Shown one piece after another: positions 9,088-16,078 of a stretch of DNA of 64,000 nt; position 1 is the first letter of the stretch, and each line of letters begins with the position of its first letter. The notes under the pieces are model-generated. The model was not told the DNA's origin, did no database searches, and saw nothing but the letters and a program-made list of their open reading frames with translations. The position numbers and the translations under genes were made by a program. The stretch is from Firmicutes bacterium CAG:24053_14 (GTDB taxonomy: Bacteria; Bacillota; Clostridia; Oscillospirales; Oscillospiraceae): NCBI GenBank assembly GCA_001916715.1, contig MNSZ01000046.1:160611-224610 (forward strand). The letters run 5' to 3'.

Positions 9088-9182
9088 CCGCCTGCAGGCG
9101 GCATTGGGGTCAGGGGGATTCCGCCTGCAAGCGCATTTGTCATACAAATGCTATGCTTGCGCCATCGCCGCCGAAGGCGGCG
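9088..9182. other. Candidate origin of transfer (oriT)
   Basis: The space upstream of mobC holds a 14-bp perfect palindrome at 9088-9101, an 8-bp inverted repeat GCATTTGT/ACAAATGC (9133-9140 and 9144-9151) followed by CTATGCTTGCGCC, and a 7-bp hairpin CGCCGCC-GAA-GGCGGCG (9166-9182). Position beside mobC and relaxase, plus an inverted repeat next to a conserved-looking single-strand region, is how oriT sites look. The nick position is not determined. Confidence 0.6.
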
Positions 9183-9262
9183 GTGGCCTCGCCGCGCAGG
9201 GCGCGGCCATTTTCAAGCGGTAGGTGGATTTCAATTCCCTCTCCTGCGGAAAAGAAAAATGC

Positions 9263-9646
9263 TCACCGCTCACGGGCCTTGAGGTCCAGGTTATCCCGCG
9301 GGACACCTGCCAGATCCAGTTCGCGCTTGTCCCGCACATACGCCGCATAGCGGGCGTAGGCGTAGCCCTCGCTGTCAACAAGTATACCGTCCTGCCGCCT
9401 GCGGGTGGTGACCAGCAGGCAGCGGAAGCGGCCGGACTTCTCACTGTAGCCGGTGAGCTGTGTCCTGGCGGCGATGAAAGGGGCCTCGGCCAGCAGGTCC
9501 GCTTGAAAGCGGCGGTATTTGGATTCCGGCAGGATAATCTCCCGCACCACTGTAAAAGGCGCGGCCTTGATAATCGGGGTGTCGTTTTGCAGATCAGCAA
9601 CAGAAGCCGCCTTTCTGAAAAATCGTGCTTGCTGTTCTTTTGCTAT
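9263..9646 (-). CDS. Conserved ICE hypothetical protein (DUF6329-like), AUA start likely
   Basis: About 127 residues, no signal or membrane segment, evenly charged. The segment RCLLVTTRRRQDGILVDSEG resembles small accessory proteins of clostridial ICEs; function unknown. An in-frame TGA lies upstream and no ATG, GTG or TTG follows until GTG codons at 9553/9550, which have no ribosome site. The intervening frame reads like protein (FFRKAASVADLQNDTPIIKA). GGGAGG ends eight bases before ATA at 9646, so AUA initiation is the best reading. It is separated from the upstream methyltransferase by a 20-bp duplication. Confidence 0.7.
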   Translation of the reverse strand: MAKEQQARFFRKAASVADLQNDTPIIKAAPFTVVREIILPESKYRRFQADLLAEAPFIAARTQLTGYSEKSGRFRCLLVTTRRRQDGILVDSEGYAYARYAAYVRDKRELDLAGVPRDNLDLKARER

Positions 9647-9670
9647 GGTGCAGACCTCCCTTCAAGGGCA

Positions 9671-9734
9671 GGACGTGTTATTGGACGTCCTTGCCGTCCG
9701 CAGTTGGAAAGCAAGGACGTGTCATTGGACGTCC
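9671..9734. repeat. Two direct copies of a 20-bp hairpin element
   Basis: GGACGTGTTATTGGACGTCC at 9671-9690 and the same 20 bases with one T to C change at 9715-9734. Each copy has inverted GGACGT/ACGTCC arms. The right copy contains the last codons and stop of the methyltransferase gene, so the left copy looks like a duplicated gene end. Confidence 0.8.
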
Positions 9735-10462
9735 TCCAGCCCTTGCTCCAGCGCCTGACGGATCCGGCCTCTGGCCAGAGCGGCATAGGCGTCCGTGACC
9801 TCGATGCCGGTGGCGGAGTAGCCCTCCAGCACAGCGGCCAGCACCGTGGTGCCGCTGCCGGCAAAGGGGTCCAGGATCCGTCCGCCCGGCTCGGTGATCT
9901 TCACAATGTCCCGCATGAGCTGCAGGGGCTTTTCCGTCAGGTGGATGCGGTTCTGGGGGTTGCCGTACTTGAACACGCCGGGCAGGCAGGGCACGGGCCG
10001 GCTAATGGGCATGTCCCCGTTGGATCCCCAGACGATGTACTCCGCCTGCTGGCGGAAGCGTCCCTTCTGGGGCCGGCTGTTGCCCTTGTCCCAGACGGCG
10101 GTGCCACGCCAGATCCAACCAGCCCACTGGAGGGCGTCCGTAGCTGCGGGGAGCTGCCGCCAGTCGATGAACATACACACCGGGGCGCCGGGCTTACAGA
10201 TTTTTCTGGCGTCGTACAGCCACTCCGCCGCCCAGCGCGTCCAGGACCGCTGGTCCTTGGCGTCGCCGTCAAAGGGCGGCGGGGCATGGTCGCCCATGTT
10301 GGAGTATTTCTTGGCCGTGGACTTGTTCTTTTCCGCCTGGGTGCGCCCGCCGGATGCGTAGGGCGGGTCTGTGATCACCGCGTCGAAGGTCCCAGGCGCA
10401 AAGCCGGACAGCACCTTCAGCGCGTCGCCTTGGATGATTTCCCACTGGGGGTTATCGCTCAT
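9722..10462 (-). CDS. DNA methyltransferase, N4-cytosine/N6-adenine type
   Basis: A 246-residue amino-methyltransferase of the N4/N6 class. Motif IV DPPY lies at 32-35, and the SAM-binding motif I DPFAGSGTT at 198-206, so the catalytic motif comes before the SAM motif (beta-type order). No separate target-recognition block and no restriction endonuclease gene are nearby, so it is an orphan enzyme, probably protecting the element or regulating it. The start ATG lies within the end of the upstream gene (11-base overlap) in the recurring junction ATGAGCGATAA. Confidence 0.9.
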   Translation of the reverse strand: MSDNPQWEIIQGDALKVLSGFAPGTFDAVITDPPYASGGRTQAEKNKSTAKKYSNMGDHAPPPFDGDAKDQRSWTRWAAEWLYDARKICKPGAPVCMFIDWRQLPAATDALQWAGWIWRGTAVWDKGNSRPQKGRFRQQAEYIVWGSNGDMPISRPVPCLPGVFKYGNPQNRIHLTEKPLQLMRDIVKITEPGGRILDPFAGSGTTVLAAVLEGYSATGIEVTDAYAALARGRIRQALEQGLEDVQ

Positions 10463-10781
10463 AGGCAGGTTTCTCCTTCTTCTTATTCTTTTTGGGTGTT
10501 TGCAGTACAGGTTCCTGATATTCTTCCAAATGCACTGTTTCGTCTTTTTCCGTTATGATTGCAGGCCGGTGGACCCGCTGGCCGAGATCCAGCAGTGTTC
10601 CTTCGATGGCATCCGCTACTTCGCCTATATAATGCATATCCCAGGGAAATTCATCTTCCGTCTTGTTGAGGAAGGTGAGGATCGTTTGATAAACGGCATT
10701 GTCGATGGCATCCAACTGCTCGATCTGCCTGCCTGATAATTCGATCTCCAGTTCTTCTGGCGGAATGTTGTCCACCATCAC
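10452..10781 (-). CDS. Hypothetical ICE protein
   Basis: A 109-residue acidic protein with a Lys-rich C-terminal tail and no recognised domain. GTG at 10781 or ATG at 10778 are both served by GGAG upstream. It overlaps the methyltransferase start by 11 bases and follows the DUF4406 gene directly, so all three are co-transcribed. Confidence 0.7.
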   Translation of the reverse strand: MMVDNIPPEELEIELSGRQIEQLDAIDNAVYQTILTFLNKTEDEFPWDMHYIGEVADAIEGTLLDLGQRVHRPAIITEKDETVHLEEYQEPVLQTPKKNKKKEKPAYER

Positions 10782-10782
10782 A

Positions 10783-11556
10783 TCATCGCTCCTTCCCTTG
10801 CTTGGTTCGCCGGCGCGGGGGCTTTCCCAACTCCTTCCGATCTGTCAGGACAGGGATCCCCAGCCTCTCGGCGTGGTTGATCTCCGCCCACATGCCCTCC
10901 GTCCAGACGGGGCCGTAGACGTTGACCTGCTGGCAGGACTCCACCAACCGCAGGCCCATCTCCCGTGCCGCCTGATCCTGTGCCGGGTTTTCCGGGTCGG
11001 CAATGGGCGGAAACATCAAATGGGGGCAGATGGGCACGTTGCCCTCCACGAACACCTCCCGCGCTCTATCTCTGGCAAAGGCGATATTTTTCTCTACCTC
11101 GCCACGCAGCGGGGCGCAGATGTAAACGAGTTTCGGGCCGTCCTGCCGGCGCTCCGTCACACGATCCCGAAACACGTCCAGGTACTCGCGCACAGCCTGC
11201 CGCATGGCGGAATAGTCCGCCGCAGTTGGGCGGAAGGCATACCACTCCGCTTTCCCGCCATCTTCCCAGATATGCGGTGATACGCCATTGCGGAAGTTGG
11301 GGTTGCCCGGCACCTGCTTGACGCCGAGAATATCTTTCAGCTGGAGGCGGAGTTTATCTACTACGCCGTCTGTGCGGTTCAGCACCGTAACGCTGATGGC
11401 GTCATAGTGATCTGCATATCCGGATGTCACAAACTGTACACGGACACGGAGATCCTTTCCCAGCGTTCCCAAACAGGCCCGGCCTGTAAACTTGGGGCTG
11501 CCGATCACCGTGCCGTCTGCAAACGGTTTCCGAAGTTCCTGTTCGTAAAACGTCAT
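10783..11556 (-). CDS. DUF4406 (deoxyribosyltransferase-like) domain protein
   Basis: A 257-residue protein. The C-terminal half (about 140-235) has KLVYICAPLRGEVEKNIAFA and VNVYGPVWTEGMWAEINHA, the layout of DUF4406, a relative of nucleoside 2-deoxyribosyltransferases that handle nucleotide-sugar bonds. The N-terminal half has no domain I recognise. It lies among DNA methyltransferases and a SAM synthetase, so a role in nucleotide or DNA base metabolism is possible but unproven. Confidence 0.75.
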   Translation of the reverse strand: MTFYEQELRKPFADGTVIGSPKFTGRACLGTLGKDLRVRVQFVTSGYADHYDAISVTVLNRTDGVVDKLRLQLKDILGVKQVPGNPNFRNGVSPHIWEDGGKAEWYAFRPTAADYSAMRQAVREYLDVFRDRVTERRQDGPKLVYICAPLRGEVEKNIAFARDRAREVFVEGNVPICPHLMFPPIADPENPAQDQAAREMGLRLVESCQQVNVYGPVWTEGMWAEINHAERLGIPVLTDRKELGKPPRRRTKQGKER

Positions 11557-11650
11557 CGCTCCGGCCCATCCTTTTGCGCGGGAGCACTTTTCCAGTGGAT
11601 CTCATGGTGCGTATTGTTGATTTGGTTTGGCATGTGACCTCCTTTCGTCG

Positions 11651-12394
11651 CTATGCGGCGTTTTTCCATAGGCTGAGTTGTTCATCTTCACGCCGAAAAC
11701 CTGCGTCAATTTCCGAAAATGTCATGGTCCGGTTGAATTTTTCGCTAACTTTCCCCGGCAGTGCCTGCAGTTCCAGCATTCTGGCCCACAGATCCGGGTG
11801 ATGGTCATAGAGGTGGCGCAGTTCCCGCCGCCTGGCGTTGGGGCAGAACCAGCAGCCGCCCCTGTTGGTAAATTCATAGACAGGCGAAAGCAGCCCCGCC
11901 TCCCGGCAGAGCTGCTTTGCGTCCTGTTCCGTATAGCCATACTTGTCCAACAGGGAAACACGGCGTCCGTCCAGCCGGAGCAGCCGCTCCTGCTCATCCC
12001 TGGCGATGCCGATGTACTGCACCGTGTCTGGCGGGAGTCTTTTCTGATACCGCAAAATCGGTTTCAGTTTGCAGTCCCGCTGGACGGCACATCGCCCACA
12101 GATAGGAAAGGAGCGGAGCAGGCCCCTTTTCGGCCCGCGGGTGATCCTCCCGGTGAACAGCCCCACATAGGTCTGCGGCCCACGGAGAACGCGGATCTTT
12201 ACGCCCATGCGCTCCAGCGCGGGGATGGCTGTGCCATAGATGAAGTCCCGGTGCTCCGGCACCTCGCCGGAGATATGGCTGTCAAACATCACTTCGCAGT
12301 ACACCGCCTCATCCAGCGGTTCCCTATAACGGAGCGCCAGCAGGATGGTGGCGATGCTGTCCTTGCCAAAGGAACAGGATGCTATATGTTTCAG
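11651..12394 (-). CDS. PP-loop PAPS-reductase-like protein, CUG start likely
   Basis: About 247 residues. The N-terminus KHIASCSFGKDS is the PP-loop of the adenine nucleotide alpha hydrolase fold seen in phosphoadenosine phosphosulfate reductases and phage/ICE relatives. A Cys cluster (CGRCAVQRDC and CWFC) suggests a metal or Fe-S site. The PP-loop begins at the very start of the frame: upstream is a TGA, and the only near-start codon is CTG at 12394, overlapping the metK stop as CTGA with GGAG ten bases before it. The first standard start (GTG at 12304) would remove the PP-loop. Substrate unknown. Confidence 0.83.
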   Translation of the reverse strand: MKHIASCSFGKDSIATILLALRYREPLDEAVYCEVMFDSHISGEVPEHRDFIYGTAIPALERMGVKIRVLRGPQTYVGLFTGRITRGPKRGLLRSFPICGRCAVQRDCKLKPILRYQKRLPPDTVQYIGIARDEQERLLRLDGRRVSLLDKYGYTEQDAKQLCREAGLLSPVYEFTNRGGCWFCPNARRRELRHLYDHHPDLWARMLELQALPGKVSEKFNRTMTFSEIDAGFRREDEQLSLWKNAA

Positions 12395-13542
12395 CCGCCA
12401 TCATCTCCGCGCTCCAGTTCTGCACACAACTCCGCAAACTTCCCGGCCTGCCCGGTCTGCTCCCACGGCAGGCTTGCCCTGGTAAAGTGGCCATAGTTGC
12501 AGGCGTCTGCGAAAATCGGCTGGTCCAGCTGCAGGGTGCGGATCATACCCGCGGGCGTGAGGCCAAAGAAACAGCGGACTGCCTGTTCCAGCAGCTCGTC
12601 CGGGTATGTGCCGGTGAGGTGGGTATCCACATCCACAGCCACCGGATCAGCCCGTCCGATGGCATAGGCCAGGGCGACCGTGCATTTCTCCGCGAGGCCG
12701 GCGGCCACAATATTCTTGGCGATGCAGCGGGCCATGTAGGCGCCGCTGCGGTCCACCTTGGTCCCGTCCTTGCCGGACAGCGCACCGCCGCCGTGGGGCA
12801 CCAGCCCTCCGTAGGTGTCCACCATCAGCTTGCGGCCGGTCAGGCCGGTATCCGCCTCGATCCCGCCCTGCACAAAGCGGCCGGAGGGGTTGATGAGGAT
12901 CTCTGTATCTTCATCCGCGGGGAAGATGCGGAGAGCGGGCTGGATGACAAATTCCAACAATTCCTCCCGCAGCCGGGGCAGGTCCTTATCCTCCGCATGC
13001 TGGCAGGAGAGGACAATAGCGGAGATCCGCCGGGGTGCGCCGAAGGCATACTCCACAGACACCTGCGCCTTTCCGTCAGGCCGCAGGCCGCTGATCCTGC
13101 CCATCGTCCGCGCACAGGTGAGCAGGGCGGTCAGGCGGTGCGCCAATACCACCGGCAGGGGCAGGAGGTTTTCCGTTTCGCTGCAGGCGTAGCCATACAC
13201 GATCCCCTGATCACCGGCTGCGGTCTGTTCCCCGTGCTGTACTGCCCCTGCGATGTCCGGGCTTTGGGGCCGGATGAGGACCTCCACGTCGAAGTTCCTG
13301 CAGTTGTATCCGGCCCGGCGCACCGTGTCGCGCACGATGGAAGGGATATCTGGGATCGTCAGTGCGGTAATCTCGCCGGCCACCACGAATTTGCCCGCTG
13401 TCGCCAGAACTTCACAGGCGACGCGGGCGTTGGGGTCATGTTCCAGACAGCAGTCCACCACCGTGTCCGCTATGGTGTCGCACAGTTTGTCCGGGTGGCC
13501 CGCTGTGACGGACTCCGCTGTCAGAATGGTCTTATCTTTCAT
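12391..13542 (-). CDS. metK: S-adenosylmethionine synthetase
   Basis: Makes S-adenosylmethionine from methionine and ATP. The protein has 383 residues, a normal length. Visible family signatures are ESVTAGHPDKLCD near the N-terminus, the central GDQGIVYGYA and the C-terminal-domain motif HGGGALSGKDGTKVDRSGAY. ATG at 13542 has AAGGA upstream; the ATG six bases earlier has none. It overlaps the DUF3846 gene upstream by 11 bases. A metK inside an ICE beside two methyltransferases suggests local supply of the methyl donor during establishment. It differs from the housekeeping gene context, so it is likely an extra copy. Confidence 0.95.
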   Translation of the reverse strand: MKDKTILTAESVTAGHPDKLCDTIADTVVDCCLEHDPNARVACEVLATAGKFVVAGEITALTIPDIPSIVRDTVRRAGYNCRNFDVEVLIRPQSPDIAGAVQHGEQTAAGDQGIVYGYACSETENLLPLPVVLAHRLTALLTCARTMGRISGLRPDGKAQVSVEYAFGAPRRISAIVLSCQHAEDKDLPRLREELLEFVIQPALRIFPADEDTEILINPSGRFVQGGIEADTGLTGRKLMVDTYGGLVPHGGGALSGKDGTKVDRSGAYMARCIAKNIVAAGLAEKCTVALAYAIGRADPVAVDVDTHLTGTYPDELLEQAVRCFFGLTPAGMIRTLQLDQPIFADACNYGHFTRASLPWEQTGQAGKFAELCAELERGDDGG

Positions 13543-13912
13543 GCTCATTCCTTCTCTCTTTCTTTTTGGGGAGTGGGAACAACATCTCCCGGCTGTACAG
13601 GGATTCATATTTTCGAAGCTGTTCCGGCGTCAAAGACACAAAGGTTTCCCCGCCGAGGCCGGCGAGGAAAAAGGTGCCGCACACAACATCATACGGATCC
13701 CCGTTTTCCAGCCGGAGGAGGCGGTTTGGCTGCAGGCCGGCAAACTTGCCGCTGCTGTTAAATATAAGCGCCACGGGATCCTCATAGGGGTATGTGGCGT
13801 CGATGTCCCCGCCGACAATCTCCTGCATGGCCTGCAGGGTGTCTGGGATCTGCCGGGGATATGGCGGTTTCCCCGGCTCTACAACGAGGATTGTCAGATG
13901 GTTATCGCTCAT
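13532..13912 (-). CDS. DUF3846 domain protein
   Basis: A 126-residue protein whose body (ILVVEPGKPPYPRQI, a central DPVALIFN and GTFFLAGLG) matches DUF3846, a small domain common in clostridial ICEs and phages with unknown function. The start is ATG at 13912 in the recurring ATGAGCGATAA junction, overlapping the preceding gene by 11 bases. Downstream it overlaps metK by 11 bases. Confidence 0.82.
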   Translation of the reverse strand: MSDNHLTILVVEPGKPPYPRQIPDTLQAMQEIVGGDIDATYPYEDPVALIFNSSGKFAGLQPNRLLRLENGDPYDVVCGTFFLAGLGGETFVSLTPEQLRKYESLYSREMLFPLPKKKERRNEHER

Positions 13913-14300
13913 GGCAATCCTTCCTCTTGGCGGGAGCGCCCTGTTGACTGCTGCGGCCTGTATCCCGTTGCACAACTTCGCGCTCCCGTTCTATCTGTTG
14001 GAACATTTTTAGCGTTTCCCGAAATGCCACATATTGCCGGATCCGTTCCGGGTCATCTGTAATGGTACGCACGGTTTCCCAAAAGGGACTTCCATGCAGG
14101 CTGACATCTTCCTGAACAACCAGTGCCGGCCGCTCACCATTCTCCAGTGTGACACGGCAATCCCGCAGATCTTCCGCATGGTCATAAACACCATATGCGA
14201 TACCAACGATTTTCAATGTTTCCAGTGCATCTACGGTTACGGAAAATCCTGTGGCATTCATGTGTAGTTCTCCCGTCAGAGAGATGGTTTTTCTTGCCAT
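13902..14300 (-). CDS. Hypothetical ICE protein
   Basis: A 132-residue soluble protein with no recognised domain and a Gln/Arg/Glu-rich C-terminus. ATG at 14300. It is embedded in the overlapping gene run, ending in His-Glu-Arg-stop, which also encodes the start of the next gene. Confidence 0.7.
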   Translation of the reverse strand: MARKTISLTGELHMNATGFSVTVDALETLKIVGIAYGVYDHAEDLRDCRVTLENGERPALVVQEDVSLHGSPFWETVRTITDDPERIRQYVAFRETLKMFQQIEREREVVQRDTGRSSQQGAPAKRKDCHER

Positions 14301-14318
14301 ACCGCGCCTCTCTTTCCT

Positions 14319-14861
14319 TTATCGCTCATGGTGGCCCTTCTTCCTGCCTGGCTTTTCGCCGAAAAACAGGTCCATTTCCTGCATGCGCTCAAAGTGCCGG
14401 GCCTGCCGCACCTCGTCGTGCACATTTTTCAGCGCGGCCTCCAGTTCCGGCACCGGCAGGCCGTTCTGGCGGTATCCCTCCAGAATGCCGCCATAGTAGG
14501 CGGGAGAAGGGATGGCAGGATCCCGCCACAGTTCCCCTGTCATGATGTAGGCCATGACGGTCACGTCTTTGCCGTCCCCGGTGCGGACCGTGATATCCTC
14601 TTTCTCATACAACCGCGGGTATCCCTCATAGACGTCCAGAGATTGCTCACACTCCGGCGTCAGCTTCCACAGCAGGCCGTGGACCTGGCTGCCGGGCAGA
14701 GGCTCGATGGTGGCGACGCCGGCCCCGCGCCGGTTGCCGCGGAACAGCAGTTCATAGCCGTCCAGTACCGCAGGCCCAACCACCTGGGCGGCAGGACAGC
14801 GGACCGCCATCTGCTCCAGATTGATGTTGCTGCCATAGGCAAAATACAGACGCTTTGCCAT
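14319..14861 (-). CDS. Gamma-glutamylcyclotransferase-like (AIG2/GGCT) enzyme
   Basis: A 180-residue protein of the GGCT fold, which releases 5-oxoproline from gamma-glutamyl amines. The substrate-loop motif YFAYGSNINLEQM lies at residues 6-18, and the candidate catalytic Glu79 in DVYEGYP is present. About 30 C-terminal residues are basic. Two genes upstream is an amidoligase, the kind of enzyme that makes gamma-glutamyl-type bonds, so the pair could make and remove an amide modification. That link is known from comparative genomics of amidoligases and is inferred here. Confidence 0.88.
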   Translation of the reverse strand: MAKRLYFAYGSNINLEQMAVRCPAAQVVGPAVLDGYELLFRGNRRGAGVATIEPLPGSQVHGLLWKLTPECEQSLDVYEGYPRLYEKEDITVRTGDGKDVTVMAYIMTGELWRDPAIPSPAYYGGILEGYRQNGLPVPELEAALKNVHDEVRQARHFERMQEMDLFFGEKPGRKKGHHER

Positions 14862-14862
14862 A

Positions 14863-15111
14863 TCAGTCCTCCAAAATCGTGAGAGCGCCCACTTTCGCCA
14901 ACTGGGTGAACATCATCCGGGCCTGCTGCTCCACATCCCCCTCTGGCAGCGGGAAGTCCAGGCCGGTGGTACGCACCACATTGTTTCGCAGGAACCAGAT
15001 GTAGCTCTCCGTGTCAGGGAACTCCGTGGGGTCAAATACACGGGCGCGCAGATGGTCCATGATCTCTGCCCCGGTACCGGACAGGATATCTTCTTCCATG
15101 CGGATCTTCAT
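14863..15111 (-). CDS. Small hypothetical protein between amidoligase and cyclotransferase
   Basis: An 82-residue acidic protein with GAGGTG before ATG at 15111, sitting between the amidoligase and GGCT genes. No domain recognised. Its conserved-looking aromatic/acidic composition and position suggest it belongs to the same pathway, either as a partner or a modification target. Confidence 0.7.
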   Translation of the reverse strand: MKIRMEEDILSGTGAEIMDHLRARVFDPTEFPDTESYIWFLRNNVVRTTGLDFPLPEGDVEQQARMMFTQLAKVGALTILED

Positions 15112-15115
15112 CTCG

Positions 15116-16078
15116 TCACCTCTCCATCTCTCGGTTCTTTTTCTTCTTTTTATTGACTTCGTAACTGTCCTTGTCGTAGCGCCAAGCCCGGTCGCCGTCC
15201 AGATTGGCCAGCAGATGGTCACGGGTGTTCTTAAACTCCGGCCCGTTGAGGCCCAGGCGCACCAGCCAGACCCGGAAGGTGAACAGCTCATTGTCGCTGT
15301 GGGTTTTCCGCATGACGGTGCTGCGCTGGGCGATGGCCTGGGCAGACATGGCGAGGCACAGGTCGATGTAGGCTTTCGCGCGTCCTGCATGGAGGGTGGA
15401 GTTGAAACAGCGCCACTCAACGGTGCCGCGATAGAACACCGAATGCAGGTTCAAGGCATAGTAGCGTGTCCAGTTGTAATGCTCTCCTGAGCTGATATCA
15501 CCTTCATACCAAATGCTCTCCAGCTGTGTCAGATCCTTGGTTTCCTCAGCGGAGAGGGTGCGGGCCTGCCGCAGCATGGGTTCCCGCACCTTTTGGCACC
15601 AGCGGGCGGCACGGGCCTCATTCACCTGCAGGGCCTTGAACAAAATGTCCTCTTTGGCGTACATGATGCTCAGGAGGTTTTTCAGGCTCTGGCGGTTGTG
15701 GTTGGCCGCGTCCACATGGATGTGCAGGCCGCAGGAACTGTTGACCTTTGCCCCCGCATGCCGGATCTGCCGCACACACTCTTGGAACTTTGGCAGCTCC
15801 GCATAGGTCAGTTTGGGCGAAACCATCTCCACTTTATATTGCCTGTTATTTGTTTGTTCGTAGCCATGCAATGTCTTTCGCTCTGCATGGATGCTTCCGT
15901 CACTCATCAGTTTCCACTCTTTGTTTTCTGTGTCTTTGACGACCCATGCATCATAAACCCCACCTTTGTACTGTGGGATCGTTCCGAAATAATCTGCCAG
16001 CGCCTGCGCGGCCTGTTCACGGGTGATGCCGGTCATCTCCACCTCGACGCCGAAATACTGGTCCTTCATCCCGGTCAC
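15116..16078 (-). CDS. Amidoligase family protein (glutamine-synthetase-like fold)
   Basis: A 320-residue member of the amidoligase family, ATP-dependent enzymes of the carboxylate-amine ligase fold that form amide bonds. YFGVEVEMTG (Glu12 and Glu14) is the first metal-binding strand, SSCGLHIHVD lies near residue 115, and a late Arg-containing strand (GTVEWRCFNST) is the expected nucleotide/phosphate site. GTG at 16078 overlaps the dcm-like gene stop as GTGA with AAAGGAGG seven bases upstream. It sits next to a GGCT enzyme, a pairing reported for mobile-element amidoligases. The substrate is unknown. Confidence 0.88.
   Translation of the reverse strand: MTGMKDQYFGVEVEMTGITREQAAQALADYFGTIPQYKGGVYDAWVVKDTENKEWKLMSDGSIHAERKTLHGYEQTNNRQYKVEMVSPKLTYAELPKFQECVRQIRHAGAKVNSSCGLHIHVDAANHNRQSLKNLLSIMYAKEDILFKALQVNEARAARWCQKVREPMLRQARTLSAEETKDLTQLESIWYEGDISSGEHYNWTRYYALNLHSVFYRGTVEWRCFNSTLHAGRAKAYIDLCLAMSAQAIAQRSTVMRKTHSDNELFTFRVWLVRLGLNGPEFKNTRDHLLANLDGDRAWRYDKDSYEVNKKKKKNREMER

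Noticed and set aside
9088..9182. Hairpins as intrinsic terminators of mobC
   Set aside because: They lie upstream of mobC on the coding strand and lack T-runs; oriT is a better explanation.
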